This document shows, piece after piece, positions 22,436 through 32,500 of a stretch of DNA of 40,714 nucleotides; position 1 is the stretch's first letter; each line of letters starts with the position of its first letter. The position numbers and the translations under genes were made by a program. The DNA comes from Bacteroidetes bacterium QS_8_68_28 (GTDB taxonomy: Bacteria > Bacteroidota > Rhodothermia > Rhodothermales > Salinibacteraceae): the NCBI GenBank assembly GCA_003022485.1, contig PXTS01000057.1, forward strand, positions 1 through 40,714, in the 5' to 3' direction. The notes under the pieces are model-generated. The model did not search any database and was not told the origin of the DNA. It saw only the letters and a program-made list of their open reading frames with translations.

Positions 22436-23584
22436 TCACGCCGCGCCGCCGGGAAGTTCTCTCTCCGCCAGCGCCTTGACGTAACGCCCGGCCACCGCCG
22501 GCCAGCCGAAGGTGCCCTGCACGTAGCGCACCGCGCGCTGCCCCGCTGCCTGCACGTCGCGCTCTCCGCTGTGGTAACGACGGATAGCTTCGGCGAACGC
22601 CCCGGGGGCTCGGGGAGCGACGAGCTGCCCGTTTTCCCCCTCGGCGATCACGTCCTGAATGCCTTCCAGCCGCGCGGCCACCGTCGGCAGGCCGCTCAGG
22701 CCGGCCTCCAGCATGACCACGCCGAAGCCTTCCATGTCGCCCTCCGGGGCGGGAACGTTGGGCATTACGAAGAGATCGGCCCCCCGGTAGAGACGGTGCA
22801 GGTTCTCTTCGGAGATGCGCCCCAGAAGTCGCACGCGCCCGGCCACGCCCGCCCGGTGCGCCGCCCGGCGGATGGCGTCGGTACGCGGCCCCTCGCCGGC
22901 CAGCCAGTAGTGCACGTCCATCGGGAGGCGCGGCAGCACGGTCTCGACGAACCAGTCGAAGCCTTTGCGCTCCACGTGCCGCCCCACGCTGCACAGCAGC
23001 GTCGCCCCGTCGGGCACACTTGCCTCGAAGGTCGCCAGCAGCTCACGTCGCGCGGCGCGGCGGTCCGTCGGCGGGGCGAAGCGATTCGGGTCCACCCCGT
23101 TCGGGACGACCTGGATGCGCTCCGGGTCGCCGCCGCGCGCGGCGGCGGCGGCGGCGGTTGCCCGGCTGACGGGAAAGACGCCCCCGAGCGATGCGAAGAC
23201 GCGCGGCAACATCCACTGGTAGGGGGCCACGGGGAGCGTCAGGTCGCGCCCGTGAGCGATGGCGCCGGTGACGATTCCGTTTTTTCGAAAAGCGCCCCGC
23301 AGCGGCCATGCCAAAGGGGCCGTCACCATCGAGGAGAAGAGCACCGCGTCCACCGCGCGGCGGCAGGCGGCCTGCCAAAGACGCCAGGCCGCACGCGCCA
23401 GAAACGGCCCAGTACGCAGATGCGTCCACCGCCACGAGGTGCGCAGCAATTCCTCATGCAGCTCCACGTCGGGGCGGCCGGCGAGCGCCCCGTGCAACTC
23501 GACGGCTACGCGCTGCATTCCGCCGAGGTTCGCCAGCGGGCGCCCCGGCGGCGGGAACGAATGCGAGACGAAGAGCAGGCGCAC
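22436..23584 (-). CDS. Glycosyltransferase family 4 protein
   Basis: VRLLFVSHSFPPPGRPLANLGGMQRVAVEL; VVPNGVDPNRFAPP; LLCSVGRHVERKGFDWFVE; LFVMPNVPAPEGDMEGFGVVMLEAGLSGLPTVA. GTG start inferred. Confidence 0.9.
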   Translation of the reverse strand: MRLLFVSHSFPPPGRPLANLGGMQRVAVELHGALAGRPDVELHEELLRTSWRWTHLRTGPFLARAAWRLWQAACRRAVDAVLFSSMVTAPLAWPLRGAFRKNGIVTGAIAHGRDLTLPVAPYQWMLPRVFASLGGVFPVSRATAAAAAARGGDPERIQVVPNGVDPNRFAPPTDRRAARRELLATFEASVPDGATLLCSVGRHVERKGFDWFVETVLPRLPMDVHYWLAGEGPRTDAIRRAAHRAGVAGRVRLLGRISEENLHRLYRGADLFVMPNVPAPEGDMEGFGVVMLEAGLSGLPTVAARLEGIQDVIAEGENGQLVAPRAPGAFAEAIRRYHSGERDVQAAGQRAVRYVQGTFGWPAVAGRYVKALAERELPGGAA

Positions 23585-23622
23585 GGGCGCGTGGCGCTGA
23601 GGGGCAGAGCGCGAGGCGGAGC

Positions 23623-24915
23623 CTACGACGCCGGCATGAGCGCTGGCTCGCTGCACGCGGCCCCGTCGCCGGCGGCCTGCTGGGCACGGGCGCGGTGCGG
23701 GTTCAGGATTTCGTCGTAGTAGCCGGCCATGCGCGAGAGGATGGCGTGCCAGTCGTAGCGCTGGGCCCGCCGGCGGGCAGCTCGCCCCATGCGACGGCGC
23801 AGGCGCGTGCGCGTGACGAGGCACGCGGTGGCGTCCAGGAAAGCACGCGCGTTGCCCGAGGGCGCCAGCAGGCCCGTCCGCTCGTCGTCCACGAGCGTGC
23901 TCGATCCGGTGGCGTCGGCGCAGATGGTGGGGAGCCCCGAGGCCATCGCTTCGAGGGTCACGTTGCCGAAGGTCTCCGTGTCGCTGGGAAAGAGAAACAC
24001 GTCCCCAGAGGCGTAGGCGCGCGCGAGCGCCTTTCCTTCAAGATGGCCGGTGAACGTGGCCGTCTCCGGCAGGCGCGCCTCCATCTCCCGGCGGGCCGGG
24101 CCGTCGCCCACCACGAGGCAGCGACAGGGCACGCCGCGCGCCTGCAGTCCTTCGACGACCTCGGCGAAGACGTCGAGGCCCTTCTCGCGCACGAGGCGGC
24201 TCACGAAGGAGACGACCACCTCGTCGTCGTCGATGGCGCGCGCGCGGCGCCATTCCAGCGAGCGCTGGTCGGGGCTGAAGCGGGTCGTGTCCACGCCGCG
24301 CTGCCAGAGGCGCAGCCCGCCGGTGACGCCCCGGTGACGCAGGACCTCGGCCATCGAAGGGCTGGGGACATAGATGTGCCGGCACGGGCGATAAAAACGG
24401 CGGAGGTACGCCCACAGCGCGCCTTCCAGGAGCCCGAGGCCGTAGTACTTGAGATACGAGCTAAAGTGGGTGTGGTAGGAGGCCACCAGCGGCACGCCCC
24501 AGCGGCGGGCCCACTTGCGTGCCGAGCGGCCCAAGAGGTCGGGCGTGGCAACGTGAAAGAGGTTGGGGCGGAAGGCTTTAAGCTCCTTTCGCGCCGCACA
24601 CGAGAGGCCCAGCGCTACGCGGTAGTCGGGGCGCCCGGGGGCGCGTACCGAGCGCACCGGCACGAGCGTTCCCGCATGATCGACGGGCGGGTCCTCGACG
24701 GTCGGGGCGAAGACACGCACCGCCGCGCCCTTCCGCTCCAGGTGCGCCACCAGCCGGTTCAGAGTTAGCGAGACGCCGTCGGCAATGTGGTTGTAGGCGC
24801 CGGTGAAGAGCGCCACCCGCTTCTGGCAAAGCCCGGCCCGGGGCATGCGTGCCGCCGGGCGACCCGCCCTGCCGAGAACGGCGCCGCCAAGGGAGGAATC
24901 GTCGTGCAACTCCAT
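23623..24915 (-). CDS. Glycosyltransferase family 4 protein
   Basis: KRVALFTGAYNHIADGVSLTLNRLVAHLERKGAAVRVFAP; RGVDTTRFSP; VSFVSRLVREKGLDVFAEV; VFLFPSDTETFGNVTLEAMASGLPTI. Confidence 0.9.
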   Translation of the reverse strand: MELHDDSSLGGAVLGRAGRPAARMPRAGLCQKRVALFTGAYNHIADGVSLTLNRLVAHLERKGAAVRVFAPTVEDPPVDHAGTLVPVRSVRAPGRPDYRVALGLSCAARKELKAFRPNLFHVATPDLLGRSARKWARRWGVPLVASYHTHFSSYLKYYGLGLLEGALWAYLRRFYRPCRHIYVPSPSMAEVLRHRGVTGGLRLWQRGVDTTRFSPDQRSLEWRRARAIDDDEVVVSFVSRLVREKGLDVFAEVVEGLQARGVPCRCLVVGDGPARREMEARLPETATFTGHLEGKALARAYASGDVFLFPSDTETFGNVTLEAMASGLPTICADATGSSTLVDDERTGLLAPSGNARAFLDATACLVTRTRLRRRMGRAARRRAQRYDWHAILSRMAGYYDEILNPHRARAQQAAGDGAACSEPALMPAS

Positions 24916-25208
24916 GAGGGAAAAACTCTCTTGCCGTTGGAGAGCGGGCCGCGCGGGCAGATGCTCACGAGAACGCTCGGGCCGATCACGCCGCGCCAAC
25001 GAAAGGGGCTCGCGCGTGATTCTTGCTGGCCGAGACGCGCGGGCATGGGCGCGAAATTCACCCGATGGTCACGCGCCTTGCGAAGTCACTTTTGCAACGG
25101 CTACCTTCACGGTCAAACAAGCCGCGCCCGGCACGCGCAAAGTAACGCCTCCCTCCGTGAAGATTTAGCACATTAAAGCCGCGACCCGGGGAGCCTCCGC
25201 CCCGGCCC

Positions 25209-25928
25209 TCAGATGTCGCCCGCCTGCGGGCGCAGGACGACCTCCTCGACGACCGAACGACCCGAGAGTCGCCACGCGCCGATGAGCGCCTCGGCCACGT
25301 CTGCCGGCGGCATGAAGCGCTCATCGGGCCGGTCGGTGCCGTCCCAGCTGGGCGTGCGCGTGGCGCCGGGAAAAACCGTGGTGACGCGCACGCCTTCGCT
25401 CTTAGTTTCCTCGCGTGCCACGCCAGCGAGGTTGGCCAGGCCCGCCTTCGCCGCCCCGTAGGCCGCTCCGCCCGCGTAGGCGGTGCGCGCCGCGATGGAG
25501 GCGACGTAGAACAGGTGCCCGCTTCCGCGCTGAGTCATCGCCGGCAGAAACGCCTTCGTGACCACGAACGCGCTGGTGAGGTTGACGCTCACCTGCCGGC
25601 GAAACTGCTCGGGCGAGGTTTCTGAGAGCGTCCCCGGCTCGAAGCGCCCCGCGTTGCTGACGACCCCGTCGGGCGGCCCCCAGCGTTCTTCCACCGCCTC
25701 CGCCGCGCGGAAGACCGCGTCGTCGTCGGTCACGTCACAGGGGAACGAAGCCGCCCCGCCGGCCCCTGCCGCGCGGCACGCCTCGGCCACCGTTTCGAGT
25801 TTGTCCTTCGAGCGGGCCAGAAGCGCGAGGCGCACGGGGGCCTCGCGGGCGGCGCATTCGCGGGCAAAGCCTTCAGCGACAGCCCGCCCGATGCCCTGGC
25901 TCGCTCCGGTGACTACGACGGTAGGCAC
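25209..25928 (-). CDS. SDR family oxidoreductase
   Basis: VVVTGASQGIGRAVAEGFA; VSNAG; YGAAKAGLANLAGV (YxxxK). GTG start. Confidence 0.92.
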   Translation of the reverse strand: MPTVVVTGASQGIGRAVAEGFARECAAREAPVRLALLARSKDKLETVAEACRAAGAGGAASFPCDVTDDDAVFRAAEAVEERWGPPDGVVSNAGRFEPGTLSETSPEQFRRQVSVNLTSAFVVTKAFLPAMTQRGSGHLFYVASIAARTAYAGGAAYGAAKAGLANLAGVAREETKSEGVRVTTVFPGATRTPSWDGTDRPDERFMPPADVAEALIGAWRLSGRSVVEEVVLRPQAGDI

Positions 25929-25931
25929 GGC

Positions 25932-25952
25932 GTGCGGTTGCGGGTTTGGAGC
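25932..25952. repeat. Short degenerate heptamer repeat directly upstream of the SDR gene
   Basis: gtgcggt|tgcgggt|ttggagc. Confidence 0.5.
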
Positions 25953-26105
25953 TGGCGAGTTCGACGTTCTCGGCGTACAACGCGTGCCTGCGCTACCGGT
26001 ACTGCTGGTCGATTGAGGTCCCCTTCCGGAGGATCACGGAAACTGTTTCCAGGGGGCTCACGGAACTGTTCCGGGGGCTCAGGGCCTGCTCGAATTCGAC
26101 CATCT

Positions 26106-26144
26106 CATCAGTCCTGTTCATCAGTCCTGTTCATCAGTCTTGAC
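26106..26144. repeat. 13-bp x3 tandem repeat
   Basis: catcagtcctgtt / catcagtcctgtt / catcagtcttgac. Confidence 0.95.
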
Positions 26145-26203
26145 CCGACGGGATCATTCGGCAGGTTCACTGGCCTCTACAACGAAGCCGTCGCTCAACG
26201 TTT

Positions 26204-26239
26204 ATTTACTACCGAAATTTCATTTACTACCGAAATTTC
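26204..26239. repeat. 18-bp exact tandem duplication
   Basis: atttactaccgaaatttc twice in succession. Confidence 0.97.
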
Positions 26240-26264
26240 AACTTTGAACCTTCAACGTTCAACC
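26237..26264. repeat. Heptamer repeat overlapping the ruvB stop
   Basis: ttcaact|ttgaacc|ttcaacg|ttcaacc. Confidence 0.92.
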
Positions 26265-27299
26265 GAACAGATCCTGTTCTTCCTCCGGCGGCGGGAGATC
26301 GAAGTGGCGGTAAGCGCGCGTCAAGGCGACGCGCCCGCGCGGGGTGCGCTCCAGAAATCCCTCCTGAATGAGGTACGGCTCGTAGACCTCCTCGATGGTG
26401 CCGGAATCTTCCCCGACCGAGACGGCCAGGTTGTTCAGCCCCGTCGGCCCGCCGCCGAAGTTCTCGATCAGCGTGAGCAGGATGCGCGCGTCCATGTCGT
26501 CGAGGCCCTCCTCGTCCACGTCGAGGGCGCCGAGAGCGTGGTCGGCGATTTCTTCAGTGACGGTGCCCTCGCCCTCGACCTCCGCGAAGTCGCGCGTGCG
26601 GCGCAGGAGGCGGTTGGCCACGCGGGGCGTCCCGCGCGAGCGGCGCGCGATCTCGAAGGCCCCATCGTCAGTGATAGCCACGTCCAGAATGCTGGCGGAG
26701 CGCTCGACGATCTGCTGGAGCACCTCGCCCGGGTAGTAATCGAAGCGCAGGTCGATCCCGAAGCGCGCCCGCAGCGGGGCAGTCAAAAGCCCCTTGCGCG
26801 TGGTCGCCCCCACGAGGGTGAACGGCGGGAGCGTCACCTGCACGGTGCGCGAGTTGGGCCCGCTGTCGATGAGGATGTCGATGCGGTAGTCCTCCATCGC
26901 GGAGTACAAGTACTCCTCGACGACGGAGGTGAGTCGGTGGATCTCGTCGATGAAGAGCACGTCCCCCTCTTCGAGGTTCGTCAGCACGCCGGCGATGGAG
27001 GCGGGCTTTTCGAGCACCGGGCCGCTGGTGGTGATAATCTTCGCGCCCATCTCTTCGGCACAAATGTGTGCTAAAGTTGTTTTGCCGAGCCCCGGCGGCC
27101 CAAAAAGCAGCGTGTGGTCGAGCGCGTCGCCGCGCCGCAGCGCCGCCGTCATAAACACGCGCAGGTTCTCGGTGATCTTCGCCTGGCCCACGAAGTCACT
27201 CAAGCGTGTGGGACGTAGCGCCGTCTCGACGGCCTCCTCGGCGGGCTCGGCGTCGGCGGAGAGGACGTCGTCGGCGGGAAGAGAGGCGTCGTCGGTCAT
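26259..27299 (-). CDS. ruvB: Holliday junction branch migration DNA helicase RuvB
   Basis: [85 protein letters not shown]. Confidence 0.97.
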   Translation of the reverse strand: MTDDASLPADDVLSADAEPAEEAVETALRPTRLSDFVGQAKITENLRVFMTAALRRGDALDHTLLFGPPGLGKTTLAHICAEEMGAKIITTSGPVLEKPASIAGVLTNLEEGDVLFIDEIHRLTSVVEEYLYSAMEDYRIDILIDSGPNSRTVQVTLPPFTLVGATTRKGLLTAPLRARFGIDLRFDYYPGEVLQQIVERSASILDVAITDDGAFEIARRSRGTPRVANRLLRRTRDFAEVEGEGTVTEEIADHALGALDVDEEGLDDMDARILLTLIENFGGGPTGLNNLAVSVGEDSGTIEEVYEPYLIQEGFLERTPRGRVALTRAYRHFDLPPPEEEQDLFG

Positions 27300-27472
27300 G
27301 CAGGAGCGAGGAGGCAGGCGGCGGCGGAGCGGCGTCGCTAACACGGTACGCTCCCCTCGCCGCGTTGTGCCGTCCCCCCGGCGGGGCTCCCCAGCGCAAC
27401 GGCGTAACGGGCCGCGGCCTGCCTTAGCGTTTCGCCGCCCGCAAGATGCTTGCCAAACAAACGATTCGACAC

Positions 27473-27480
27473 TAAGTTTA
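27473..27480 (+). promoter_or_regulatory. Possible Bacteroidota-type -7 element upstream of rpoN
   Basis: TAAGTTTA matches TAnnTTTG at 5 of 6 specified positions; no confident -33 box. Confidence 0.25.
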
Positions 27481-27556
27481 AAAGCGCGCTCGGCCGCTTT
27501 CTCTCTTCCTTCGTCGGCGCGCGTCGCCTTTTCAGAGTCGTTTCTCGCCTCGTCCT

Positions 27557-29230
27557 ATGCTCAACCTCAAGCAGGAGCAGAAGCTCAAACAGAAGCTCAG
27601 CCCGCAGCAGATCCAGTACATCAAGCTGCTGCAACTCAACACCCTCGATCTCGAGCAGCGCATCAAAGACGAGATGGAGGCCAACCCGCTGTTGGAGGAA
27701 GGCCTGACCGAGGAGGAGCGCGAGGAAGAAGAGGACCTGACCGAGGAGGAACGCCTCGAAGAAGAGCGCGAGCGCGAACTCGACGCCGAGGCCGAGAGCG
27801 AAGTCGAAATCGACGAGGACGACGAGTTTGACTGGGAGGACCTCTTGAACTCCAGCGAGGACCTCCACGGCTACAAGGCCAACGTCGAGGGCGGTGGGGG
27901 GGAAGACGACGACCGCGAGAAGCCGATGCGCGCGACCTCCACCATCGGCGAAGACCTGCGCGACCAGCTCACCTTCTCGGACCTCAGCGAAGAGGACGAG
28001 CTGATCGCCGACCAGATCATCGGCTCCATCGACGAGGACGGCTACCTGCGCCGTTCCGTCGAGTCGATCTTGGACGACGTGCTCTTCAACCACGGCATCG
28101 AGCTGGCCGAGGAGGACGTCGAGCGCATCCTGCGGCAGATCCAGCAGCTCGACCCGGTCGGCATCGCCGCGCGCGACCTCCAGGAGTGCCTGCTTTTGCA
28201 GCTGGAACACCTGCCGGAAGACACTACCGGGCGCGACGTGGCCGTGGAGATGCTGCGCGACCACTACGAGGCGTTCACCATGAAGCACTTCGGCAAGCTC
28301 GCCAAGCGCCTCGGTGTCTCCGACGCTCGTCTTAAAGACGCCTTCGATCTGGTCAAGGAGCGCCTCGATCCCAAGCCCGGCGAGGGCTCGTTCACCGCGC
28401 AGGAAAATTACATCACGCCGGACTTCACGGTGCGCTGGGTAGACGGGGAATTCGTCATCTTGCTCAACGGGCGCAACGCCCCGAAGCTGCACATCTCCAA
28501 GCAGTACCGCAAAATGCTCGAAGAGCTCTCGGCTGAGCAAAAGAAGCGCCAGAAGCAGCAGCAAAACGGGGCCCCGTTCGCCGGCGACGACGCCACGCCC
28601 GACGTGGCCGGTGCCGCCGCTGAAAGAGAAGAAGACGGCGCTTCCGGCAAGGTCCCTTCGGGAGCGCCGTCCCGAGGTAACGGCCCGCCCACTCAGGAAG
28701 GCGTGGATGAGGAGACCCGTGACTTCCTCAAAGACAAGTTCGACTCCGCGCGCTGGTTCATCAACTCGATCAACCAGCGCCGCCACACCATGACGATGGT
28801 CATGGACGCCATCGTGCAGGAGCAGGAGGCTTTCTTTAAGCAGGGGCCGGGCAACCTCAAGCCCATGATCCTGGAAGACATCGCCGAAATCATAGAGATG
28901 GACATCTCTACCGTCAGCCGCGTGGTCAACGGCAAGTACGTGCAGACCGAATGGGGCGTCTATGAACTGAAGTATTTCTTCAGCGAAGGGTTGGAGACCG
29001 AGAGTGGGGAGGAGGTCTCCAACAAGGAAGTAAAGGCGATCCTCCAGCAAATCGTCAACGAAGAGGACAAAACCAGCCCGCTTTCGGACTCGAAGCTGGC
29101 GGACGCGCTTTCCGAGCGCGGATTCAAGATCGCGCGGCGCACCGTCTCGAAGTACCGCAAGCAGCTCTCGATCCCCGTCGCGCGGCTGCGCAAGCAGATT
29201 GTGGTGGAGGAGGAGGGAGAAACGGAATAG
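27557..29230 (+). CDS. rpoN: RNA polymerase sigma-54 factor
   Basis: MLNLKQEQKLKQKLSPQQIQYIKLLQLNTLDLEQRIKDEMEANPLLEEG; C-terminal RpoN box ARRTVSKYRKQLSIP. Confidence 0.96.
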   Translation: MLNLKQEQKLKQKLSPQQIQYIKLLQLNTLDLEQRIKDEMEANPLLEEGLTEEEREEEEDLTEEERLEEERERELDAEAESEVEIDEDDEFDWEDLLNSSEDLHGYKANVEGGGGEDDDREKPMRATSTIGEDLRDQLTFSDLSEEDELIADQIIGSIDEDGYLRRSVESILDDVLFNHGIELAEEDVERILRQIQQLDPVGIAARDLQECLLLQLEHLPEDTTGRDVAVEMLRDHYEAFTMKHFGKLAKRLGVSDARLKDAFDLVKERLDPKPGEGSFTAQENYITPDFTVRWVDGEFVILLNGRNAPKLHISKQYRKMLEELSAEQKKRQKQQQNGAPFAGDDATPDVAGAAAEREEDGASGKVPSGAPSRGNGPPTQEGVDEETRDFLKDKFDSARWFINSINQRRHTMTMVMDAIVQEQEAFFKQGPGNLKPMILEDIAEIIEMDISTVSRVVNGKYVQTEWGVYELKYFFSEGLETESGEEVSNKEVKAILQQIVNEEDKTSPLSDSKLADALSERGFKIARRTVSKYRKQLSIPVARLRKQIVVEEEGETE

Positions 29231-29288
29231 GCCCGCGTCCCTCCCAGACGCGGACCGCACCCAAAACCTTGCGCACGCCCTTTTCTTC

Positions 29289-30283
29289 ATGCTCGTGACC
29301 ACGCGTCGGCGAAGCGCTCGTTTTCAAGGCCGTCTTCTCGACGTTCTTCCCGTTCCCAATCTGCGCCCGGCCTTCGTGCTCGCGCTGCTGCTGAGTGGGA
29401 GCGCATGGGCGCTCGCCGCCCCCGGTCGAGGCCACGCTGCCGGCAGAGGCCGACGTGCGAGTGCCTCCCTTGCCGCCGGCGCTTCGCCCCCCGCCGCCGT
29501 GGACGCTCGACCTGATCGGCAAGCTCAGCGCCACGCAGGTCGCCTATAACAACTGGACGGAAGGCGGCCTCAACACGCTGGCGCTCACCGCCACGCTCGA
29601 CGGGCAGGCCGTGCGCAAAACGCGCCGCTGGAAGCAGACCCACGCCGCCGACCTTGCGCTCGGGTTCATCCAGCGCGACACCCTCACGGTGCGCAAGGCC
29701 GACGACCGCCTGCGTCTCTCCAGTGCCTTGCAGTACCAGGGCAACGGATTTTTCCACACCTTCTAGCCCGACGCTCGCGGCGAGCCTGCGCACGCAGTTT
29801 CTCGACGGGCTCAATTACGACAAAAATCCGTTCGGCGACGGGCGCGACCCGCCGGTCCAGGTGTCCGGCTTCCTTTCGCCGGCGACGCTCACGCAGTCGG
29901 TCGGGTTGACCTACGAGCCGGAACCCTGGATCGACCAGCGCCTGAGCCTGGGGGCCAAACAGGTCCTCGTGGCCCACGAAGACCTGGGCGTGCTCTACGG
30001 CCTCGCCCCCCGCGAGAACGTGCGTTACGAAGCAGGCCTCGAATCGACAACGGAACTGGACCGCGAGGTCTTCGACGACATGCTGGTGCAGTCCTCGTTG
30101 CGCCTCTTCGCCTCCTTCAACCGCGAATCCCCCGACATGGTGTGGGAAAACGTGGTCAGCCTGAAGTTCAACGAATGGATTAGCTTCGACTTCGAGCTGA
30201 CCACCCTCTACGACAGCGACGTGATAACTGCCCTGCAGGTGCGCGAAACCATCTCGCTGGGAGCCTCGGTGGAAATGATCTGA
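29289..30283 (+). pseudogene. DUF3078-like protein, reading frame split in three by two single-base disruptions
   Basis: Frame A signal-peptide-like LRPAFVLALLLSGSAWALAA; frame B WTLDLIGKLSATQVAYNNWTEGGLNTLALTATLDG...RKADDRLRLSSALQYQGNGFFHTF*; frame C SPTLAASLRTQFLDGLNYDKNP...WISFDFELTTLYDSDV to 30283. Confidence 0.75.
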
Positions 30284-30327
30284 CGATCGGTCCCGCCCTC
30301 GGCGCCCGTGGCCTGCGGAGGCCCGTT

Positions 30328-30717
30328 TTACGCGGTGAACTGCGCGATCCCCAGTAGCACCGTCACCATCGTGCCGAACAGGACGAGCAGCCCGATGAGC
30401 CACCGTGTCATCGAGAGGATGCGGTCGTTCATACGGTCGAGCTTCTCATCGATGTGCTCAGAACGCTCGCTCATGCGAGTGTTCATCGCGTCGAAACGCT
30501 CGTCCATCGCGTTGAGGCGATCGTCGATGCGGTCGAGGCGGTCGTCCACGCCGTCGAAGCGCTCTTCGAGCACGTCGAGACGACTAAGCACCTTGCGAAA
30601 CTCGTCGCGCTCGACGGCCTGCGCGCGGATTGATTCATCGAACCAGGTGGCAAGATCGCCGCTGGCTTGCTCACCGAGCACCTCGCGGACGCTCTGCGGA
30701 ACGGCGGGAGAAGGCAT
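30328..30717 (-). CDS. Small coiled-coil protein with C-terminal transmembrane anchor
   Basis: LEERFDGVDDRLDRIDDRLNAMDERFDAMNTRMSERSEHIDEKLDRMNDR heptads then LIGLLVLFGTMVTVLLGIAQF. Confidence 0.75.
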   Translation of the reverse strand: MPSPAVPQSVREVLGEQASGDLATWFDESIRAQAVERDEFRKVLSRLDVLEERFDGVDDRLDRIDDRLNAMDERFDAMNTRMSERSEHIDEKLDRMNDRILSMTRWLIGLLVLFGTMVTVLLGIAQFTA

Positions 30718-30871
30718 GGGAAGGGGGCGAAAAGCACAGACTGCGTGAAGACTCTACCTGCGCGACAAGAAGCCGGTTCCGATCTCGCCGCTCCGCCTGC
30801 ATCTTGCGCCGCCGCTGTGCATACAAGCGAGCGTCGTGGTTTTGCTTCCTCGCCCAAGCAGCGCTCCCGCC

Positions 30872-32497
30872 ATGAGTGTGCCGACTGCCCTCCCCCGTTC
30901 AACGGATTCCGCCGAGGCATTCTCGCGCGAGGACCGCCGCGCCCTGCTTGCGGCCCTCCAGCCGGCTTTCGACGGGCTGGCGACGACCTACGAGCTGGCC
31001 GGCGGCGAGCATAAGCGCCGCACGTACCTCGACAGCGCCGCCTCGAACCTGCGCCTGCGGCCGGCGGCGCGCGTGATGCGCCAGGCGCTGGGCCACTACG
31101 CCAACACCCACTCGAAGCTTCACTTCGGCGCGCACGTCATGACGCGCGCCTACGAGCAGTCCCACGAGGCGATTCTCGACTTCGTGGGCGCCAACCCCGA
31201 CGTGTACACGGCCGTCTTCTGCGGCCACGGCGTCACTGCCGGACTCAACCGCATGGCCCGCCAGCTCCTGCCGTCTCCGGGCCGGCATGGCCAAGAGGGC
31301 GCCCGCGACGTGGTCATCACGACAATGATGGAGCACCACGCCAACGACCTGCCGCACCGCAAGCACGCCCGCGAGGTCGTCCACGTCCCGCTGGAGACCG
31401 ACCCCGGCGGCCAGGCCGGGCGCGTGGATATGCAGGCCCTCGAGGGTGCCATCCAGGAGCATGCCGACCGGCTGGCGTATGTGGCCATCACCTCTGCCTC
31501 GAACGTGACGGGCGTGGCCAACCCGGTGCGCGAGATCGCCCGCTTGGCGCACGAGGCCGGCGCGCGCATCGTGGTAGACGCCGCGCAGAGCGCTGCGCAC
31601 ATGCCCATTCCCATCTACGACGAGTCCACCGGCCACGCGCTCGACGTGGTGTGCCTGAGCGGGCATAAAATCTACGCCCCCGGCAGCCCCGGCGTCATCG
31701 TGGCGCGCAGGGAGCTTTTCGAAGGACGCGAGCCACAGACGGTGGGCGGCGGCATCGTCAGCCGCGTGGAGACGGGGAGCTACCAGATCACCGACCGCCT
31801 GCCGGAGCGCGAGGAAGCGGGCACGCCCAATCTGCCGGGCGCCTTCCTGCTGGCGGCCACGCTGCGCATCTTGAGCCGAGTGGGAATGGACGTGGTCGAG
31901 AGGCACGAGCGCGAACTTACGCAGCGCGCGCTCACGCGCTTCTCGGACATCGACGGCCTCACCCTCTACGGATCACCCGACCTGGAGGTGGCCGAGCGCA
32001 TCGGCGTGATTACCTTCAACCTCGATGCACTTCCGCACGGGCTCGTGGCCGCCGCGCTCAACGACTACTTCGGCATCGCCATGCGCAACGAGTGCTTCTG
32101 CGCGCAGCCGTTCGTGCGCCAGTTGCTGGGCCGCGCCGGGGAGGCCGCCGCGCCTGTCCCCAGTGGCGATGGAGCGCCCGCTGCTTCGTGCGAAGAGGCT
32201 GGCGCGAGCGACGCTGGCGCCGGGGGCGCCCAGCCCCGCTCGCAGCCGGGGTACCAGCAGCCCGGCATGGTGCGCGCCAGTCTGGGCCTCTACAACACCG
32301 AGGCCGACATCGACTACGCCGCCGAGGCGCTGGCGGACCTCGCGGCGCGGCCCGAGTTCTATCGCGAGCAGTACCAGCCTGCCGGTGGCGGCAGCGGCGA
32401 CTGGCGGCACCAGTCCTTCGCGTTCGAACCCGCCGAGGTCTTCGACCTGAACGCCGCGGCGAATGAAGCAGCCGACGAGGCCGTTGCGAAAACGTAG
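30872..32497 (+). CDS. Aminotransferase class V / cysteine desulfurase (SufS-like) family protein
   Basis: TYLDSAASNLRLRPAARVMRQALGHYANTHSKLHFGAHVMTR; MMEHHANDLPHR; VDAAQSAAHMPI; LSGHKIYAPGSPGV; CAQP. Confidence 0.88.
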   Translation: MSVPTALPRSTDSAEAFSREDRRALLAALQPAFDGLATTYELAGGEHKRRTYLDSAASNLRLRPAARVMRQALGHYANTHSKLHFGAHVMTRAYEQSHEAILDFVGANPDVYTAVFCGHGVTAGLNRMARQLLPSPGRHGQEGARDVVITTMMEHHANDLPHRKHAREVVHVPLETDPGGQAGRVDMQALEGAIQEHADRLAYVAITSASNVTGVANPVREIARLAHEAGARIVVDAAQSAAHMPIPIYDESTGHALDVVCLSGHKIYAPGSPGVIVARRELFEGREPQTVGGGIVSRVETGSYQITDRLPEREEAGTPNLPGAFLLAATLRILSRVGMDVVERHERELTQRALTRFSDIDGLTLYGSPDLEVAERIGVITFNLDALPHGLVAAALNDYFGIAMRNECFCAQPFVRQLLGRAGEAAAPVPSGDGAPAASCEEAGASDAGAGGAQPRSQPGYQQPGMVRASLGLYNTEADIDYAAEALADLAARPEFYREQYQPAGGGSGDWRHQSFAFEPAEVFDLNAAANEAADEAVAKT

Positions 32498-32500
32498 CGC

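Noticed and set aside
27338-29302. 654-aa minus-strand ORF antisense to rpoN
   Set aside because: rpoN is unambiguous; the antisense ORF has no motifs and a mirror composition.
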